From positions 1 to 7,070 of the forward strand of contig WRKK01000227.1 of assembly GCA_009782245.1 (NCBI GenBank): DNA of 7,070 bases. Direction: 5' to 3'. The notes beneath the pieces were generated by a model. That model made no database searches. It saw only the letters and a program-made list of their open reading frames with translations, and was not told the DNA's origin. Positions 5,699 through 7,070 of this stretch are shown here, piece by piece; the first letter of the stretch is position 1; the number at the start of each line of letters is the position of its first letter. The stretch comes from Defluviitaleaceae bacterium (GTDB lineage Bacteria; Bacillota; Clostridia; Lachnospirales; WQUN01). The translations under genes and the position numbers were made by a program.

Positions 5699-6244
5699 AT
5701 GCAGACGGACGGAAATATGGTTTTCAGCGATATGCAGTTTAGAGATTTTGGTGCAGACAACTGCTATCAAATAGAAAAATCCCAGTTGTATCAAAAATCG
5801 TTGCGAAGTTTTGGATTTAAGATTGTGGAATTTATCGTCTGTTATCTTCCTGATGAATCGGACGGCGACAAACTTATTTTTGTAGAAGCCAAAACCAGTT
5901 TGCGTTCAATAAATAACGAGCGTGAATTTAACGAAGAAATAGCGGATATATCGCAAAAATTTACAGATGCACTCCAAATTATGTGCGGAATATGGCACGG
6001 CGTACGAAAAGACAAAATGCGGCTACCCACAAACTTTGCAAGATTTCGTAAAAATGGGAAAAACATTGTGTTTTTGTTGGTTGTTAAAAATCTTAATGCT
6101 GAAAGAATACCAAAAATAGAAGAGGCGATTTCTCGAAAACTTCTGAAAGAAAAAAGACTTTGGGGATTTAGGATTAGGGTTTATAATGAAGAATTTGCCA
6201 TAAAGAAAAATTTTGTGTTGACGGCGGAAGAGCAAGCAACTTGA
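5699..6244 (+). CDS. Hypothetical protein with PD-(D/E)XK-like nuclease motif, partner of the ATPase
   Basis: A 181-residue protein that I do not recognise by family. The start is ATG at 5699, one base after the ATPase stop, with GGGGGA at 5685-5690 as its ribosome binding site inside the ATPase gene. The open frame extends further upstream, but only as an overlap with the ATPase. The pattern suggests strand (37-50), turn with Pro-51 Asp-52, strand DKLIFVEAKTS (58-68) with Glu-63 and Lys-65, then a long helix (about 74-100), a hydrophobic strand NIVFLLVVKN (122-131), a helix, and a last strand near 155-163. Asp-52, Glu-63, Lys-65 in a beta hairpin before a helix is the layout of PD-(D/E)XK nucleases; the 11-residue spacing is close to that of lambda exonuclease. 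No signal peptide or membrane segment is seen. Nuclease activity is inference from a short motif; the fold could be an inactive or unrelated domain. Tight coupling suggests a complex with the ATPase. Confidence 0.75.
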   Translation: MQTDGNMVFSDMQFRDFGADNCYQIEKSQLYQKSLRSFGFKIVEFIVCYLPDESDGDKLIFVEAKTSLRSINNEREFNEEIADISQKFTDALQIMCGIWHGVRKDKMRLPTNFARFRKNGKNIVFLLVVKNLNAERIPKIEEAISRKLLKEKRLWGFRIRVYNEEFAIKKNFVLTAEEQAT

Positions 6245-6272
6245 TATTGCTTGATTTAATTTTGGTGCAGAC

Positions 6273-6299
6273 AAAAAGGGGCTTTTTTGCCCCTTTTTT
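6273..6299. terminator. Bidirectional rho-independent terminator
   Basis: AAAAAGGGGC (6273-6282) pairs with GCCCCTTTTT (6289-6298) around a loop of six T, giving a 10-bp stem with five G/C pairs next to the loop. The T-run at 6294-6299 serves the plus-strand pair ending at 6244, and the A-run at 6273-6277 becomes a T-run for the minus-strand kdgK ending at 6325. It therefore separates two converging transcription units and fills most of the 80-base gap. Confidence 0.9.
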
Positions 6300-6324
6300 A
6301 TTGATAAATTTAACCTATTTTCAA

Positions 6325-7070
6325 CTACCTCTGCACACGCCCACTAGCATTTCCGCCAGCCAACGCATTAACCTCTGCAACGCTAACCATATTAAAATCG
6401 CCCTCGACAGAATGTTTCAAGCAACTAGCCGCCACAGCAAACTCCAACGCACCTTGGCAACCCAAATCGGACAACATACCATAAATTAGCCCTGCACCGA
6501 AACTATCTCCGCCGCCGACTCTGTCTACAATATTCTTGATTTCGTATTTCTTGGAAAAATACGCATCTTTGCCGTCGTACAGCATCGCCGACCAGTCATT
6601 ATGATTCGCCGAAACCGATTCACGCAACGTGATTGCAACGTGCTTAAATCCAAATTTTGCTGTCAACTGCTTGGCAACATCAATGTAGCCGTCGTGATTT
6701 ATGCTGCCGCCTGTTACGTCCGTTCCGCTGGCTGTTATTCCGAAAACATCGGCGGCATCTTCTTCGTTGGCTATGCACACGTTCACGAATGGCATTAACT
6801 CAGACATTGTGGCTTTTGCTTCCTCTTTTGTCCACAAATTTTTGCGGTAGTTCAAATCGCAACTTACCGTTATTCCCTTTTCGTTGGCTTTTTTCGCCGC
6901 CGCTTTGCATATCTTTGCCGCTTGCTTAGAAATCGCTGGCGTTATTCCTGTGAAATGAAACCAGTCAACTCCATCGAAAATTTTATCCCAGTCAAAATCC
7001 GCCAAATCTGCCGTGCCGATTGACGAGTTCGCTCTGTCGTAAACCACTTTGGACGGACGTTGATTTGCGC
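6325..7070 (-). CDS. kdgK: 2-keto-3-deoxygluconate kinase, PfkB family (5' end outside window)
   Basis: Phosphorylates 2-keto-3-deoxygluconate with ATP to KDPG, which KDPG aldolase splits to pyruvate and glyceraldehyde 3-phosphate; this serves uronate (pectin, glucuronate) breakdown and the Entner-Doudoroff route. About 247 codons are visible. The frame is open to the edge, and the residues before the GTG at 7047 (ANQRPSKV) continue the family's usual RPSKVVYDRANS segment, so the start lies beyond the window and about 90-100 N-terminal residues are missing. Visible marks are FHFTGITPAIS, the CDLNYRKNLW segment typical of KdgK, the NEED ATP/Mg segment in CIANEEDAADV, and PfkB signature 2, DRVGGGDSFGAGL, with the catalytic Asp encoded at 6505-6507. 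The ending NASGRVQR is, from memory, common in clostridial KdgK. Another PfkB sugar kinase is possible but less likely. No pathway partner falls in the window. Confidence 0.88.
   Translation of the reverse strand, partial: ANQRPSKVVYDRANSSIGTADLADFDWDKIFDGVDWFHFTGITPAISKQAAKICKAAAKKANEKGITVSCDLNYRKNLWTKEEAKATMSELMPFVNVCIANEEDAADVFGITASGTDVTGGSINHDGYIDVAKQLTAKFGFKHVAITLRESVSANHNDWSAMLYDGKDAYFSKKYEIKNIVDRVGGGDSFGAGLIYGMLSDLGCQGALEFAVAASCLKHSVEGDFNMVSVAEVNALAGGNASGRVQR

Noticed and set aside
4650..6300. Cassette as an obvious mobile element with flanking att sites or inverted repeats
   Set aside because: I found no matching direct or inverted repeats at its two ends, no integrase or transposase, and only a modest drop in G+C compared with metY.
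7045..7047. GTG as the start of kdgK
   Set aside because: Family-typical sequence continues in frame up to the window edge, so this is an internal Val codon and the true start is outside.

Overview
The window looks like chromosomal DNA from a low-to-moderate G+C Gram-positive bacterium, most likely a clostridial member of the Bacillota. Supporting signs are a surface protein with S-layer homology (SLH) repeats, sigma-A-type promoters with 17-bp spacers, strong AGGAGG-like ribosome binding sites, and a 2-keto-3-deoxygluconate kinase of the kind seen in Clostridia. The phylum call is an inference from gene families and signals; no rRNA or other marker is present.

Layout from left to right: (1) bases 1-105 hold a pair of G+C-rich hairpins that look like part of a dispersed repeat. 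(2) A minus-strand gene (106-1218) encodes a secreted SLH protein with a Pro/Thr/Glu linker. (3) Minus-strand argS (1341-3113), arginyl-tRNA synthetase. (4) Minus-strand metY (3266-4540), O-acetylhomoserine sulfhydrylase. (5) A divergent plus-strand pair (4708-6244): a small SMC/ABC-like AAA ATPase and, one base after its stop codon, a 181-residue protein with a PD-(D/E)XK-like nuclease motif. (6) A two-way terminator (6273-6299). (7) A minus-strand kdgK gene (6325 to the right edge) that is cut off at its 5' end by the window.

The SLH, argS and metY genes point the same way, but each has its own recognisable promoter, and a clear terminator separates metY from argS, so they are probably separate transcription units. 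No intergenic gap exceeds 170 bases, and all are described below. The housekeeping genes do not form one pathway: argS serves translation, metY makes homocysteine, and kdgK feeds uronate/gluconate breakdown into the Entner-Doudoroff route.

The most interesting part is the ATPase plus nuclease-like pair. It has a near-consensus promoter, tightly coupled genes and its own terminator, so it forms a self-contained cassette inserted between metabolic genes. The layout resembles two-gene anti-phage systems that join an ABC-like ATPase to a separate effector (Septu, PARIS, AbiL), but the effector motif here differs from theirs. A defence role is inference only.
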